Counted from the first letter of the stretch, positions 15,218 to 23,318 are shown. The stretch is DNA of 36,824 nt from Oceanospirillum beijerinckii DSM 7166 (GCF_000422425.1 NZ_KE383833.1:64057-100880); one strand, 5' to 3'. Made by a program: numbers and translations. The notes: a model not told the origin generated them from the sequence alone.

Positions 15218-16296
15218 TCAAAGCTCTCAACAATAGACTCTGGCAACTCGTCCTACTACTTACAGCGGCGATCCTACCAGTCACTGAAGCCATAGCTGCA
15301 CGCCATGCAGTCATCCTGCAATATCAACATATCAGTGATCGCACACCTCCCAGTAAAAGTGCCACATTAAAAGACTTTATCTCTCATCTGGATTATCTGG
15401 AACAGAATAACTACAAAGTCTGGCCATTGGAAAAAATTGTTCAGCGCATCCGCAATAAACAGAAGCTGCCTGATCGAACCGTAGCAATCACCTTTGATAA
15501 CGCCTACAGCAGCGTTTATGAGAATGCCCTGCCTCAACTTGTTCGCCGAGGGTTACCCTTTACCATATTTGTAGCCGCCGCACCTATTATGAAAGAACAT
15601 CCACTCTATATGAGCTGGGATCAGTTGACAGAAGCACACCGCCAAGGCGGTACTATTGGCTCCATGGGCCTGATGGCCACCAATATGGCCAAAACCCTAC
15701 CCGGTGAATTTCCTGAACAGAAACAAGCGCGCCTGAAGCGCGAACTGGAAATGAATGAGAAAGCCCTTCAGAAGAAACTAGGCATTAAACCAACGCTGTT
15801 TGCCTACCCTGAGGGCCAAGCAGATAGCCAAGCAAAAAAGCTGATAAAACAGATGGGCTATACAGGCTTTGGCCTGCAGCAGGGCCCTGCGAGTCGCTTT
15901 AGCAGCACAACATACCAACCTCGTTTTGCTGCCACTGGCTCTGCTAAAAATATCCAGAACCTTAAAGTAAAACTAAGCAGTCTACCGATGCCTGTTCGTC
16001 GGGTGAAAGCAGGTAATAGTATTTTATTGCATGATAACAACCATCCTGAAGCCGTCGTCGAGCTGTATTCCGGCAGTTATGTATTAAGTGGTTTACGCTG
16101 TAAAAACGGTCAGGGCTTACCTGTTGATCATTACCTTCGAGGCTCAGAAAACAAGCCCAGCTTTATGCTTAAAAGCCGTCAGGGCGAAGATGTGGGCCTG
16201 GTGGAATACTATTGCACCGCACCACACGATAAGTCCTCACGTTTCTATTGGTTTTCTCATACCTGGATTCGCCCTAATGAGGATGGCAGCTGGTAA
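15214..16296 (+). CDS. Polysaccharide deacetylase-fold protein lacking metal ligands
   Basis: This 360-residue exported protein has a hydrophobic signal sequence (about residues 7-29). Residues about 85-230 follow the NodB/CE4 fold: V-A-I-T-F-D-N at 90-96, Y-E-N-A-L-P-Q-L-V-R-R-G-L-P-F-T-I-F-V, and A-Y-P-E-G near 197-201. The metal-binding second Asp of TFDD is Asn here (N96). The H-(S/T)-x-x-H motif that should follow T-I-G is replaced by T-I-G-S-M-G-L-M-A-T-N without histidine. A C-terminal region of about 110 residues is not recognised. It overlaps the DnaJ-related gene by 4 bp. It probably binds glycan or cell wall, or has another chemistry, and is unlikely to be a normal deacetylase. Confidence 0.8.
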   Translation: MIKALNNRLWQLVLLLTAAILPVTEAIAARHAVILQYQHISDRTPPSKSATLKDFISHLDYLEQNNYKVWPLEKIVQRIRNKQKLPDRTVAITFDNAYSSVYENALPQLVRRGLPFTIFVAAAPIMKEHPLYMSWDQLTEAHRQGGTIGSMGLMATNMAKTLPGEFPEQKQARLKRELEMNEKALQKKLGIKPTLFAYPEGQADSQAKKLIKQMGYTGFGLQQGPASRFSSTTYQPRFAATGSAKNIQNLKVKLSSLPMPVRRVKAGNSILLHDNNHPEAVVELYSGSYVLSGLRCKNGQGLPVDHYLRGSENKPSFMLKSRQGEDVGLVEYYCTAPHDKSSRFYWFSHTWIRPNEDGSW

Positions 16297-16319
16297 ACCC
16301 ACGCCAGTAGATGATGAAC

Positions 16320-16353
16320 ACTCACTTTCTCGATTCATATAGGGAAAGTGAGT
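16320..16353 (+). other. 10-bp perfect inverted repeat after the deacetylase-like gene
   Basis: ACTCACTTTC (16320-16329) and GAAAGTGAGT (16344-16353) are exact complements with a 14-nt loop, 24 bp after the stop codon. No T-run follows, so it is a weak terminator candidate and might be a 3'-end stabiliser or an operator. Confidence 0.5.
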
Positions 16354-16396
16354 ACATAAATATTACCCTTTCTTCCTACCTTATCAGGAATATTCA

Positions 16397-16455
16397 CCAG
16401 CTCCAGCTCCAGCTCCAGCTCCAGCTCCAGCTCCAGCTCCAGCTCCAGCTCCAGC
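16397..16455 (+). repeat. CCAGCT hexanucleotide tandem repeat (9 full units plus 5 nt)
   Basis: The hexamer CCAGCT is repeated nine times without error, plus CCAGC, in non-coding DNA 112 bp before the yqjG-like start. I see no open frame with a start running through it. Perfect purity of so short a unit suggests recent slippage, so copy number may vary between strains and could alter spacing upstream of the next promoter. Confidence 0.95.
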
Positions 16456-16468
16456 CTTTTATCATCAG

Positions 16469-16483
16469 TTCGATTTAATCGAA
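16469..16483 (+). promoter_or_regulatory. Palindrome upstream of the glutathionyl-hydroquinone reductase gene
   Basis: TTCGAT-TTA-ATCGAA is a 6+6 perfect dyad, 14 bp after the hexamer repeat and 83 bp before the gene. Size and symmetry suit a homodimeric repressor or activator site. No regulator is identified. Confidence 0.4.
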
Positions 16484-16566
16484 AGATAAGCCTGTTTTTT
16501 GCTAATTTTCTTCTTAAATGGCTCTAGGTAAGCTAGTTAACAGTTAGCAAATATGAGGTTATAACT

Positions 16567-17520
16567 ATGGGTTTATTAGTTGATGGGCAGTGGCAGGATA
16601 AATGGTACGACACCAAAAGCAGTCATGGACGTTTTATCAGAGAATCCGCCCAGTTTCGCGATACATTACCTTCTGAGCGATTTCCTTTAGAAGTAGGCCG
16701 CTATCATCTCTATATATCCCATGCCTGCCCCTGGGCTCATAGAGCCATGATTGTCAGACATCTAAAAGGACTGGAAGATTTAATCGACGTTACTGCAGTA
16801 TCACCGGATATGCTGTCTGAGGGCTGGCAATATGATCAGCCAGAGCCTAACTATGGCTTTACCCGCCATCACCAGCTTTATAGTAAAGCGGATTCGGGTT
16901 ACACCGGGCGCGTAACCGTACCGGTACTCTGGGATAAAGAGACACACACTATCGTCAATAACGAGTCCGCTGAGATTATCCGCACCTTCAACTCAGCCTT
17001 TGACGATCTGACAGATAACAAAATCGATCTTTACCCACAACACTTACAGCAAGAGATTGATGCCCTCAATGATGCGATTTATCCAAGCATTAATAACGGT
17101 GTCTATCGCTGTGGTTTCGCTACCAGCCAGGAAGCCTACGAAGAAGCCTTTCAGCAGCTGTTTACCCAACTGGATAAGTTGGAGGATCTTTTACAGGAAA
17201 ATAACTACCTGACTGGCGACTACCTCACCGAAGCCGACATCCGCTTGTTTACCACTTTGATTCGCTTTGATCCGGTCTATTACGGTCATTTCAAGTGCAA
17301 TCAAAAACGTCTGCAGGATTACCCGGCATTATGGGATTACACCAAGGCGATCTATCAGTTTAAAGGGATCAGCGAGACGGTACATTTTGATCATATCAAG
17401 CGTCATTACTACTACAGCCATGACACCATCAACCCAACCCGCGTTGTTCCTGTAGGGCCTGATTTAAGCGATTTGGAGATACCCGCTCTAAGACCTGAGC
17501 CAAAGCTATACAGAGGATAA
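16567..17520 (+). CDS. yqjG: Glutathionyl-hydroquinone reductase (YqjG/Xi-class glutathione transferase)
   Basis: This enzyme reduces glutathionyl-hydroquinones using glutathione. The 317-residue protein has an N-terminal thioredoxin-like domain with the Xi-class catalytic motif C54-P-W-A-H-R and a helical C-terminal GST domain with N-Y-L-T-G-D-Y-L-T-E-A-D-I-R. It is close to E. coli YqjG (about 328). The ATG follows GAGG with a 9-nt gap. The gene stands alone, convergent with the exonuclease region. Confidence 0.93.
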   Translation: MGLLVDGQWQDKWYDTKSSHGRFIRESAQFRDTLPSERFPLEVGRYHLYISHACPWAHRAMIVRHLKGLEDLIDVTAVSPDMLSEGWQYDQPEPNYGFTRHHQLYSKADSGYTGRVTVPVLWDKETHTIVNNESAEIIRTFNSAFDDLTDNKIDLYPQHLQQEIDALNDAIYPSINNGVYRCGFATSQEAYEEAFQQLFTQLDKLEDLLQENNYLTGDYLTEADIRLFTTLIRFDPVYYGHFKCNQKRLQDYPALWDYTKAIYQFKGISETVHFDHIKRHYYYSHDTINPTRVVPVGPDLSDLEIPALRPEPKLYRG

Positions 17521-17567
17521 AGCAAGCCAATCAGGCTGCACTTAAGAAAGAGCACAAGAAGAAACAG

Positions 17568-17604
17568 AGAAAAAATAAAGAAGGCCTGCAAGATATTGCA
17601 GGCC
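17568..17604 (-). terminator. Candidate minus-strand terminator
   Basis: GGCCTGCAA (17583-17591) pairs perfectly with TTGCAGGCC (17596-17604) around a 4-nt loop. Read on the minus strand the stem is followed by a T-rich tail (TTCTTTATTTTTT), so it would stop transcription coming from the exonuclease/DUF294 operon about 240 nt after its stop. Confidence 0.65.
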
Positions 17605-17759
17605 ATAACAGTCTACAAAGTAGCACTGATTTTACGGAGATCTTATCATGCTGATATCAACACACTAAATATATCACTGCTTCCGCCACAACTATTGCAA
17701 CAACCAGGTAGCATAGCAAAAGCTAATACCTGCTAAGTACCCGAAAATAAATATTCCGA

Positions 17760-17788
17760 TATTTTCCGGCCGAAGCGGCCGGAAAATA
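17760..17788. other. 13-bp near-continuous palindrome
   Basis: TATTTTCCGGCCG and CGGCCGGAAAATA are exact complements separated by only AAG. The T-rich arm comes first and the A-rich arm last on both strands, the reverse of an intrinsic terminator, so its role is unclear. It lies 59 bp past the exonuclease stop. Confidence 0.6.
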
Positions 17789-17846
17789 CGGGTTTTATAC
17801 GGGAAAAGTACTGTGTGCTTACTTATGAACGAGAGACTCCCAACGA

Positions 17847-18469
17847 TTATGACGTTGGTACAGGGCCTTTCAATAAGCGAACGTACATCAGCGCAGTCGT
17901 GGTGGCATCGCCAAGCGCACTGTGGCGCTGCCCCACCATAGGCACACCCAATTTCTCTGCAATCTTCTCAAAGTGCAGATCAGGTTGAAGCTCTGGGTTC
18001 GCACGCTTCACCTTATTCAAATAACGGTGTGACAGCTCAATGGTTTTATTCGGCAGACTAAAGCCAAAACGCGGGCGAATAAAACGGTTCAGCACCGTAA
18101 TATCATAGTCGATGTAGTAACCCATAATTGGACGATTACCGACAAATTGAAGCAGCTGCTCCAGAGCATCCGGCAGCACCTCACCACCTCGCAGATCAAC
18201 TCCACGAATACGATGAATCTTAATGGAGTCACCGGTCAGGCTCTCTGGCTTTTGCAACTTAATATCCAGTTTTTCACTGGTCAGCACCTGACTGCCTTTA
18301 ATTTTACTGCAGCGATCGAAACCAGCTCCGCTTTTTGCGGGTCCAGATCTGTCATCTCACAGTCCAGAGCGATCACTTCATCGCCATCATACGGCTCAAA
18401 CATAAAGGCGTAATCGCCATCTTTATGAGCCCATTTATCGGTAGCACTTCTTATTGTTTTTAAAACCAT
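17847..18469 (-). pseudogene. DEDDh-type 3'-5' exonuclease (DnaQ-like), split by a -1 frameshift
   Basis: Two overlapping minus-strand frames together make one protein of about 207 residues. The first (18469 down to 18281) starts at ATG with a GAGG site and holds ExoI, V-I-A-L-D-C-E-M-T. The second (to 17847) holds ExoII (Y-Y-I-D-Y-D-I-T) and ExoIII (H-S-A-L-G-D). All catalytic D, E, D, H and D are present. The break is at about 18295-18305, where AAAATTAAAGG lacks one base; restoring an A gives a smooth V-K-[I/L]-K-G-S-Q-V-L-T. Either a real mutation, a sequencing error in a short A-run, or programmed -1 slippage could explain it. It is 35 bp after the DUF294 gene, probably co-transcribed. 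Confidence 0.88.
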
Positions 18470-18504
18470 TTTGCTTACCTCACAGGAGACCTTGAATATT
18501 ATTT

Positions 18505-20340
18505 TTATCGGTCGAGGTGATATCTATGTGACATCCTCGACTTAAATTCTTTCACCATGTGCAGCGCTTCGCGTAATAGATCCCGATCCAGCTTATTTAA
18601 ACTCACCGCACTGACCATATTCCCCTCACCCAAGGAGGCTTGCCCGGTTTCAACTTTTAGCTGTTGCTGCAAACGCAGAGTGCTCAATACCACTAAAGCT
18701 TCTGCCAGATCATCAGCAAATTTGCGCTTCATCACACGCTTCTCTACCAACGCCTCTATACGTTCAAAGGTATTGGTTTCTTTAATTTTGAACTGTAATG
18801 CCATGGTACGAATACCATGTACAATTGGAAAAATACCACCCTTTTTGATATCCATGGCATCCGATTTTTTCAGACCACCAAAGAAGGTCAGCGGGGTACT
18901 GAAACGACGCAGCGGCATAGCAAAGTAAGAGTAAAATACCTCATTACCTTCCAGAGCACGGAACAGATCATCACGCAGCTTATTAAATAGACTGGTATTA
19001 CCGGCAACAGCATGGCCATCCACAAAAATCGCCAGATTCATCAGACCGTTACCTTCTACCGAGGCCGTCCAGTTTTTCAGCGTTTTGCGCCACTCGGATT
19101 CACGCATCACCCACTCAGGGTTGGATACCATAATCTTGCCAGGACACAGCGGATAACCGAAATCCAGCAAGGTCGTGGTGAACTTATCCATCACCTTACT
19201 GCACTCATCCCAATCAAGATCATCCGCTATAATCAGAGCATTATCCTGATCAGTCTTCAGCACCTGCTCACCACGGCCTTCACTGCCCATCACCAGCAAA
19301 CAGGTTTTCTTACGAATCTCTTCCGGCACCAGTTGTTCATAGGCCTTGGCAATAATACGGCCATTCAGGGCCGCTAACAGATCCATAGCAAAGCGCACTT
19401 TTACACCCTGAGCGACCAGGCCATTTACCAGCTCTGTTGTTCCCTTTGCCGCGACCGCCAGCTCTTCCAGATTATTCGCCCGCTCAATCTGCAAACCAAT
19501 AACGTGGGATTGACTGGAGAAGAAACTCAGCACATCTGTCAGCTCAACAAGACCAGCCAACTCACCATCATCAAAGGCCACCACACGTTGAATTTTATGA
19601 CGGGTCATCAGAACCAGTGCATTAAACAGGAAATCATCGGACTCTACTGTTAGCAGGTTATAACTGGCCAGATCACAAATATCGCCATCCAGCCCCATAT
19701 CCTGCAACACGACACCTTCCAGCAGATCGGTCCGGGTCACCATGCCATACTGATCGCCTTTTTGAACCAGAAGGCAGTCAGCATGCTGTTCTCGCATGGT
19801 ACGAGTGGCTTCAAGAATGGTTGTGCCAGAAGGCAAAACAACGGCTTCGCGCAGGACGGAATCTTTCACCATCGCCAGCATAAAGGAAGACATATCGCCG
19901 CCGCCCAACTTCTCACTGCGACGTTGCTCAAGCAGGCGCGCCTTCTCTGCCAGGGTATTCTGAAAATAAGCCGCAAAAGCCTCATTGGCCTCCAACAGCT
20001 CCAAAAAAACTTCTTTGGGTAGTTGCCAAGAAATCGTCTCTTCCAGAGCACGGAAAGTGTAACGACTGGAACCATTAATAATGGCAATCGCTCCAAACAG
20101 ATCTTCATGGGCGTATTCACGAATCACACCGCCATCCGGATCTGATTCCTTAACTTTAGGATCTAACTCGGCAACTGCACCTTTTAACACCACATAGACA
20201 GACTCAGCCTCTTGACCCGCATCAAGGATCGTCTCGCCATCACCAAAGTAACCAATATCAAGGCGAGAAACCAACTTGCGCTGCTCTTCCGGGCTGAGCA
20301 AATCAAACGGCGGATGAGAAAGATCAAACTCACTGCTCAT
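18505..20340 (-). CDS. cNMP-binding/CBS/DUF294 nucleotidyltransferase-like protein
   Basis: This is a 611-residue cytoplasmic protein. An N-terminal cyclic-nucleotide-binding domain (about 10-135) is followed by two CBS repeats (about 160-275), a DUF294 domain with the Pol-beta-type nucleotidyltransferase signature G352-S353...D364-x-D366 in M-G-S-E-G-R-G-E-Q-V, and a DUF294 C-terminal helical domain. GlnD-like logic suggests that it senses nucleotides and may transfer a nucleotide to a partner, but no substrate is known. It is upstream of the DnaQ-like exonuclease and downstream of the symporter genes, an arrangement I recall as recurrent near VC_2705-type symporters. The ATG is followed directly by S-S-E-F-D-L. 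Confidence 0.9.
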   Translation of the reverse strand: MSSEFDLSHPPFDLLSPEEQRKLVSRLDIGYFGDGETILDAGQEAESVYVVLKGAVAELDPKVKESDPDGGVIREYAHEDLFGAIAIINGSSRYTFRALEETISWQLPKEVFLELLEANEAFAAYFQNTLAEKARLLEQRRSEKLGGGDMSSFMLAMVKDSVLREAVVLPSGTTILEATRTMREQHADCLLVQKGDQYGMVTRTDLLEGVVLQDMGLDGDICDLASYNLLTVESDDFLFNALVLMTRHKIQRVVAFDDGELAGLVELTDVLSFFSSQSHVIGLQIERANNLEELAVAAKGTTELVNGLVAQGVKVRFAMDLLAALNGRIIAKAYEQLVPEEIRKKTCLLVMGSEGRGEQVLKTDQDNALIIADDLDWDECSKVMDKFTTTLLDFGYPLCPGKIMVSNPEWVMRESEWRKTLKNWTASVEGNGLMNLAIFVDGHAVAGNTSLFNKLRDDLFRALEGNEVFYSYFAMPLRRFSTPLTFFGGLKKSDAMDIKKGGIFPIVHGIRTMALQFKIKETNTFERIEALVEKRVMKRKFADDLAEALVVLSTLRLQQQLKVETGQASLGEGNMVSAVSLNKLDRDLLREALHMVKEFKSRMSHRYHLDR

Positions 20341-20512
20341 AGATTTTTTATCCTAATTATCAGAGCCTGTTATCACGGTATCAATAGTGTTTAGAGCTGG
20401 ACTGGCCATTCTATAATGAATGGATAATAGGCCAACAATCACGTAGACCATCCCGGCCCCAACAACTAAACAACGCTATAGAATTATGCTATGGAACAAT
20501 CTAGCAGACCCA

Positions 20513-20560
20513 TTAGTCAGCTGTAAGCCGTACTTTAGTCTCAACGCTACAGCTGACTAA
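20513..20560. repeat. 13-bp perfect inverted repeat with 22-nt spacer
   Basis: TTAGTCAGCTGTA (20513-20525) and TACAGCTGACTAA (20548-20560) are exact complements, in the gap between the DUF294 gene and the unknown membrane protein gene. No T-run follows on either strand. It could be a protein-binding dyad, an RNA stem, or the ends of a miniature element. Confidence 0.6.
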
Positions 20561-20597
20561 GAAAAGAACGAATAAAGCAGAAGTGATGAAATAAAAA

Positions 20598-21104
20598 TCA
20601 GAGACAGACTTTGGATAACAAAGGGTCACTTGCCAGCAGCAAACGCTTCTGACTGACATCCAGAGAGCCCTTCTCATTTATCGGCAGTAACTCGCGGGAA
20701 CCACAGTTCAGTACAAAGTGATTATTCGCAACACGGTCAGTGTAATGTTTCTCAAAACGGTACAACACAAACTCTGCTACGCGCTGATCACCAATCATAC
20801 GGGTATCGATGGTTTTGGTGTCCAGTACCGTAAATGCAGAGGTCATCGGAAAGACGTAGGTCCACGGACGCCAGATCTTACCTGGAGCTTCAGAGGAAAC
20901 GATATAGGACTCGGAAGGCAACTTCTCGAGTTTGTGCTCATACCAGCCATAATCCATATTGATTTGGTAAGCCAGCATTCCCGCTCCGGCAAACGCAGGG
21001 ATAAACCATTTCGGAATAATACCCCGACTCAGTTTACGCAGTATCAAAGCGATACCTGCTGCCGCCAAACCTGCCGAAAATGCTGCTAATAAATGCCAGA
21101 TCAT
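20598..21104 (-). CDS. Unrecognised protein with two N-terminal membrane helices
   Basis: I do not recognise this 168-residue protein. Residues 1-22 and about 31-47 are hydrophobic, separated by a basic loop. The remainder (about 55-168) is a soluble domain with alternating hydrophobic residues, W-R-P-W-T-Y-V-F-P-M and an F-V-L-N-C-G stretch. It starts after AAAAGG and lies downstream of the actP-like gene, but a strong terminator (21137-21168) intervenes 33 bp before its start, so expression would need read-through or a very short promoter. Confidence 0.75.
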   Translation of the reverse strand: MIWHLLAAFSAGLAAAGIALILRKLSRGIIPKWFIPAFAGAGMLAYQINMDYGWYEHKLEKLPSESYIVSSEAPGKIWRPWTYVFPMTSAFTVLDTKTIDTRMIGDQRVAEFVLYRFEKHYTDRVANNHFVLNCGSRELLPINEKGSLDVSQKRLLLASDPLLSKVCL

Positions 21105-21136
21105 AAAAACCTTTTCCTCAAAACGTATCCTGAAAG

Positions 21137-21168
21137 TAAAACGGGCTTCCTGTCATCCAGGAAGCCCG
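21137..21168 (-). terminator. Terminator after the first sodium:solute symporter gene
   Basis: Read on the minus strand, an 11-bp perfect stem CGGGCTTCCTG/CAGGAAGCCCG (21158-21168 with 21142-21152) with a 5-nt loop is followed by TTTTA. Confidence 0.88.
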
Positions 21169-21213
21169 CTCTCACTTTATGTCCTTATGTAGAAAGAGTC
21201 TACATCCGGATCA

Positions 21214-22968
21214 TTAGTGGTCAACTGCAGCGCCAGCACCTTTAGGGTAACGTACGCTTTCAACCAGATCTTGAATCTCTTGAGGTGGCTCTTCAGTCGC
21301 AGAGGATACTACGAATGCCACAGTGAAGTTGATGATCGCACCAATTGCACCGAAGGACAGAGGAGAGATACCCAGAATCCAGTTATCAGGATTATCAGGC
21401 AGGTTCGCAGTACCTGGGATGAAGAACCAACCTTTATACATGAAGATGTATACCAGAGTGATAATCAGACCAGACAGCATACCCGCAACCGCACCTTTGT
21501 TGTTGATGCGCTTGGAGAAGATACCCATCATCAGCACAGGGAAGATAGATGCTGCCGCAATACCGAACGCCAGTGCTACTACCTGAGCCGCGAAGCCGGG
21601 AGGGTTCATACCCAGATATGTTGCGACAGTGATTGCGACGGTCATAGAGGCCCGTGCCGCCATCAACTCGCCTTTCTCTGAGATATCCGGATTGATTGAT
21701 TTCTTAATCAAATCGTGACTAATCGCAGAGGAGATAGCCAACAGCAGACCTGCAGCAGTGGACAGTGCAGCAGCCAGACCACCAGCAGCGATCAGACCGA
21801 TTACCCAACCAGGCAGCTGTGCAATTTCAGGGTTAGCCAGTACCAGGATGTCGCGGTTGTAAGTCAGCTCGTTACCATTCCAACCACGGTCAGACATATC
21901 AGCCTTGCCGTTATAGAATTGGATGCGGCCGTCGCCATTCTTATCTTCAAATGTGATCAGCTTGGTTTCTTCCCAAGTCTTCATCCAGTCAGGACGCTCG
22001 TCGTACTTGATAGACTCAGCCTGTACACCATTCGGGTAAACAGTGTTGATCAGGTTCAGACGCGCCATAGAAGCTACCGCAGGAGCAGTCAGGTACAGCA
22101 GAGCGATGAAGATCAGCGCCCAACCCGCAGACCAACGTGCATCAGCAACTTTAGGTACAGTGAAGAAACGGATAATTACGTGTGGCAGACCTGCAGTACC
22201 GATCATCAGAGTCAGAGTAAACAGAACCATGTTCAGTTTATTCGGAACATCCGCGGTGTAGGCCGCAAAGCCAAGATCAATCACCAGCTGATCCAGTTTA
22301 GCCAGCAGAGGCATACCAGACTCAACATGATCACCGAACAAACCAAGCGCAGGGATTGGATTGCCGGTCAGCTCCATAGAGATGAAGATCGCAGGAATGG
22401 TGTAAGCGATGATCAGTACAACATACTGAGCAACCTGGGTGTAGGTAATACCTTTCATACCACCTAGTACTGCGTAGAAGAATACTACGACAGAAGCGAT
22501 AACCAGACCGGTGTCTTTATCTACTTCCAGGAAGCGAGAGAATGCAATACCCGCACCCGCCATCTGACCAATTACGTAGGTCACAGAAGCAACAATCAGA
22601 CACGCTACAGCAACCAGACGTGCAGTCTTGCTGTAGAAACGGTCACCGATGAAATCTGGCACAGTGAACTTACCAAACTTACGCAGGTAAGGAGCCAGAA
22701 GCATTGCCAGCAGTACGTAACCACCGGTCCAACCCATCAGGAAGGAAGAGTTTGCGTAACCACCAGCGGCCAGAAGACCAGCCATGGAGATGAAAGATGC
22801 TGCTGACATCCAGTCCGCCGCCGTTGCCATACCGTTAGCAACCGGGTGAACACCACCACCAGCAACATAGAACTCTTTCGTTGAACCCGCACGGGCCCAG
22901 ATTGCGATACCAAAGTAGAGCGCGAAGGACGCACCTACAAAGAGTACGTTAATTAGAAACTGATCCAT
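21214..22968 (-). CDS. Sodium:solute symporter, VC_2705 subfamily (ActP-like), copy 1
   Basis: This 584-residue inner-membrane SLC5/SSS-fold transporter has about 13 helices. It probably takes up a small carboxylate such as acetate with sodium, as ActP does. Family marks include A-G-G-G-V-H-P-V-A-N-G-M-A-T-A-A-D-W-M-S near 36-55, the repeated helix motifs with G-T-A-G-L-P-H-V, and A-L-S-T-A-A-G-L-L-L. Between two helices (about 310-375) is a hydrophilic insert with an EF-hand-like loop D342-K-N344-G-D346-G-R-I. It starts 6 nt after DUF4212 (the small subunit), whose terminal GAGGAG codes for its last residues and serves as this gene's ribosome site. Confidence 0.93.
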   Translation of the reverse strand: MDQFLINVLFVGASFALYFGIAIWARAGSTKEFYVAGGGVHPVANGMATAADWMSAASFISMAGLLAAGGYANSSFLMGWTGGYVLLAMLLAPYLRKFGKFTVPDFIGDRFYSKTARLVAVACLIVASVTYVIGQMAGAGIAFSRFLEVDKDTGLVIASVVVFFYAVLGGMKGITYTQVAQYVVLIIAYTIPAIFISMELTGNPIPALGLFGDHVESGMPLLAKLDQLVIDLGFAAYTADVPNKLNMVLFTLTLMIGTAGLPHVIIRFFTVPKVADARWSAGWALIFIALLYLTAPAVASMARLNLINTVYPNGVQAESIKYDERPDWMKTWEETKLITFEDKNGDGRIQFYNGKADMSDRGWNGNELTYNRDILVLANPEIAQLPGWVIGLIAAGGLAAALSTAAGLLLAISSAISHDLIKKSINPDISEKGELMAARASMTVAITVATYLGMNPPGFAAQVVALAFGIAAASIFPVLMMGIFSKRINNKGAVAGMLSGLIITLVYIFMYKGWFFIPGTANLPDNPDNWILGISPLSFGAIGAIINFTVAFVVSSATEEPPQEIQDLVESVRYPKGAGAAVDH

Positions 22969-22974
22969 TACAGA

Positions 22975-23235
22975 TTACTCCTCAAGTCCCATGTCACGAT
23001 CCAGCTTATTCATTCTCCAGGCATAGTGGAAAATGATACCGATGAAAGTCAGAATTGAACCTTGCTGAGCAAACCAGAAACCAAGATCGGTACCACCGAC
23101 TGAAATGCCAGCAAGCATAGGACGCAGAAGAATTCCAAGGCCGTAGGACGCGATAGCCCAAACGACCAGGCTGCCAATGATCAAGCGAACGTTCGCTTGC
23201 CAATAGGCAACTGCTTTGGATTTATCATCTACCAT
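22975..23235 (-). CDS. DUF4212 small symporter subunit, copy 1
   Basis: This 86-residue protein has two membrane helices (about 17-37 and 52-74). The W-F-A-Q-Q-G-S segment and following Y-A-W-R-M-N-K-L-D are typical of DUF4212, described as the small subunit of VC_2705-type sodium:solute symporters. The ATG has GGAGAG 8 nt upstream. It is the first gene of a minus-strand operon with the large subunit. Confidence 0.93.
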   Translation of the reverse strand: MVDDKSKAVAYWQANVRLIIGSLVVWAIASYGLGILLRPMLAGISVGGTDLGFWFAQQGSILTFIGIIFHYAWRMNKLDRDMGLEE

Positions 23236-23318
23236 AGTGATGCTCTCCGTTTATTGTTATATAAGAGGTCAGGATATAAAGCCTGCAAATCATGAGGAGC
23301 CAGCAGCGGATATTGGTC

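Larger units (their letters stand above)
17521..17846. other. Intergenic region with two strong hairpins
   Basis: This 326-bp gap lies between convergent genes. It holds the hairpins at 17583-17604 and 17760-17788, listed separately, and a dyad CCAACG/CGTTGG at 17841-17857 across the exonuclease stop codon. No gene is seen. Confidence 0.6.

Noticed and set aside
16381..16460. Coding repeat (Pro-Ala, Ser-Ser or Gln-Leu) in the CCAGCT tract
   Set aside because: No start codon with a ribosome site leads an open frame through the tract, and neighbouring genes end before it or begin after it.
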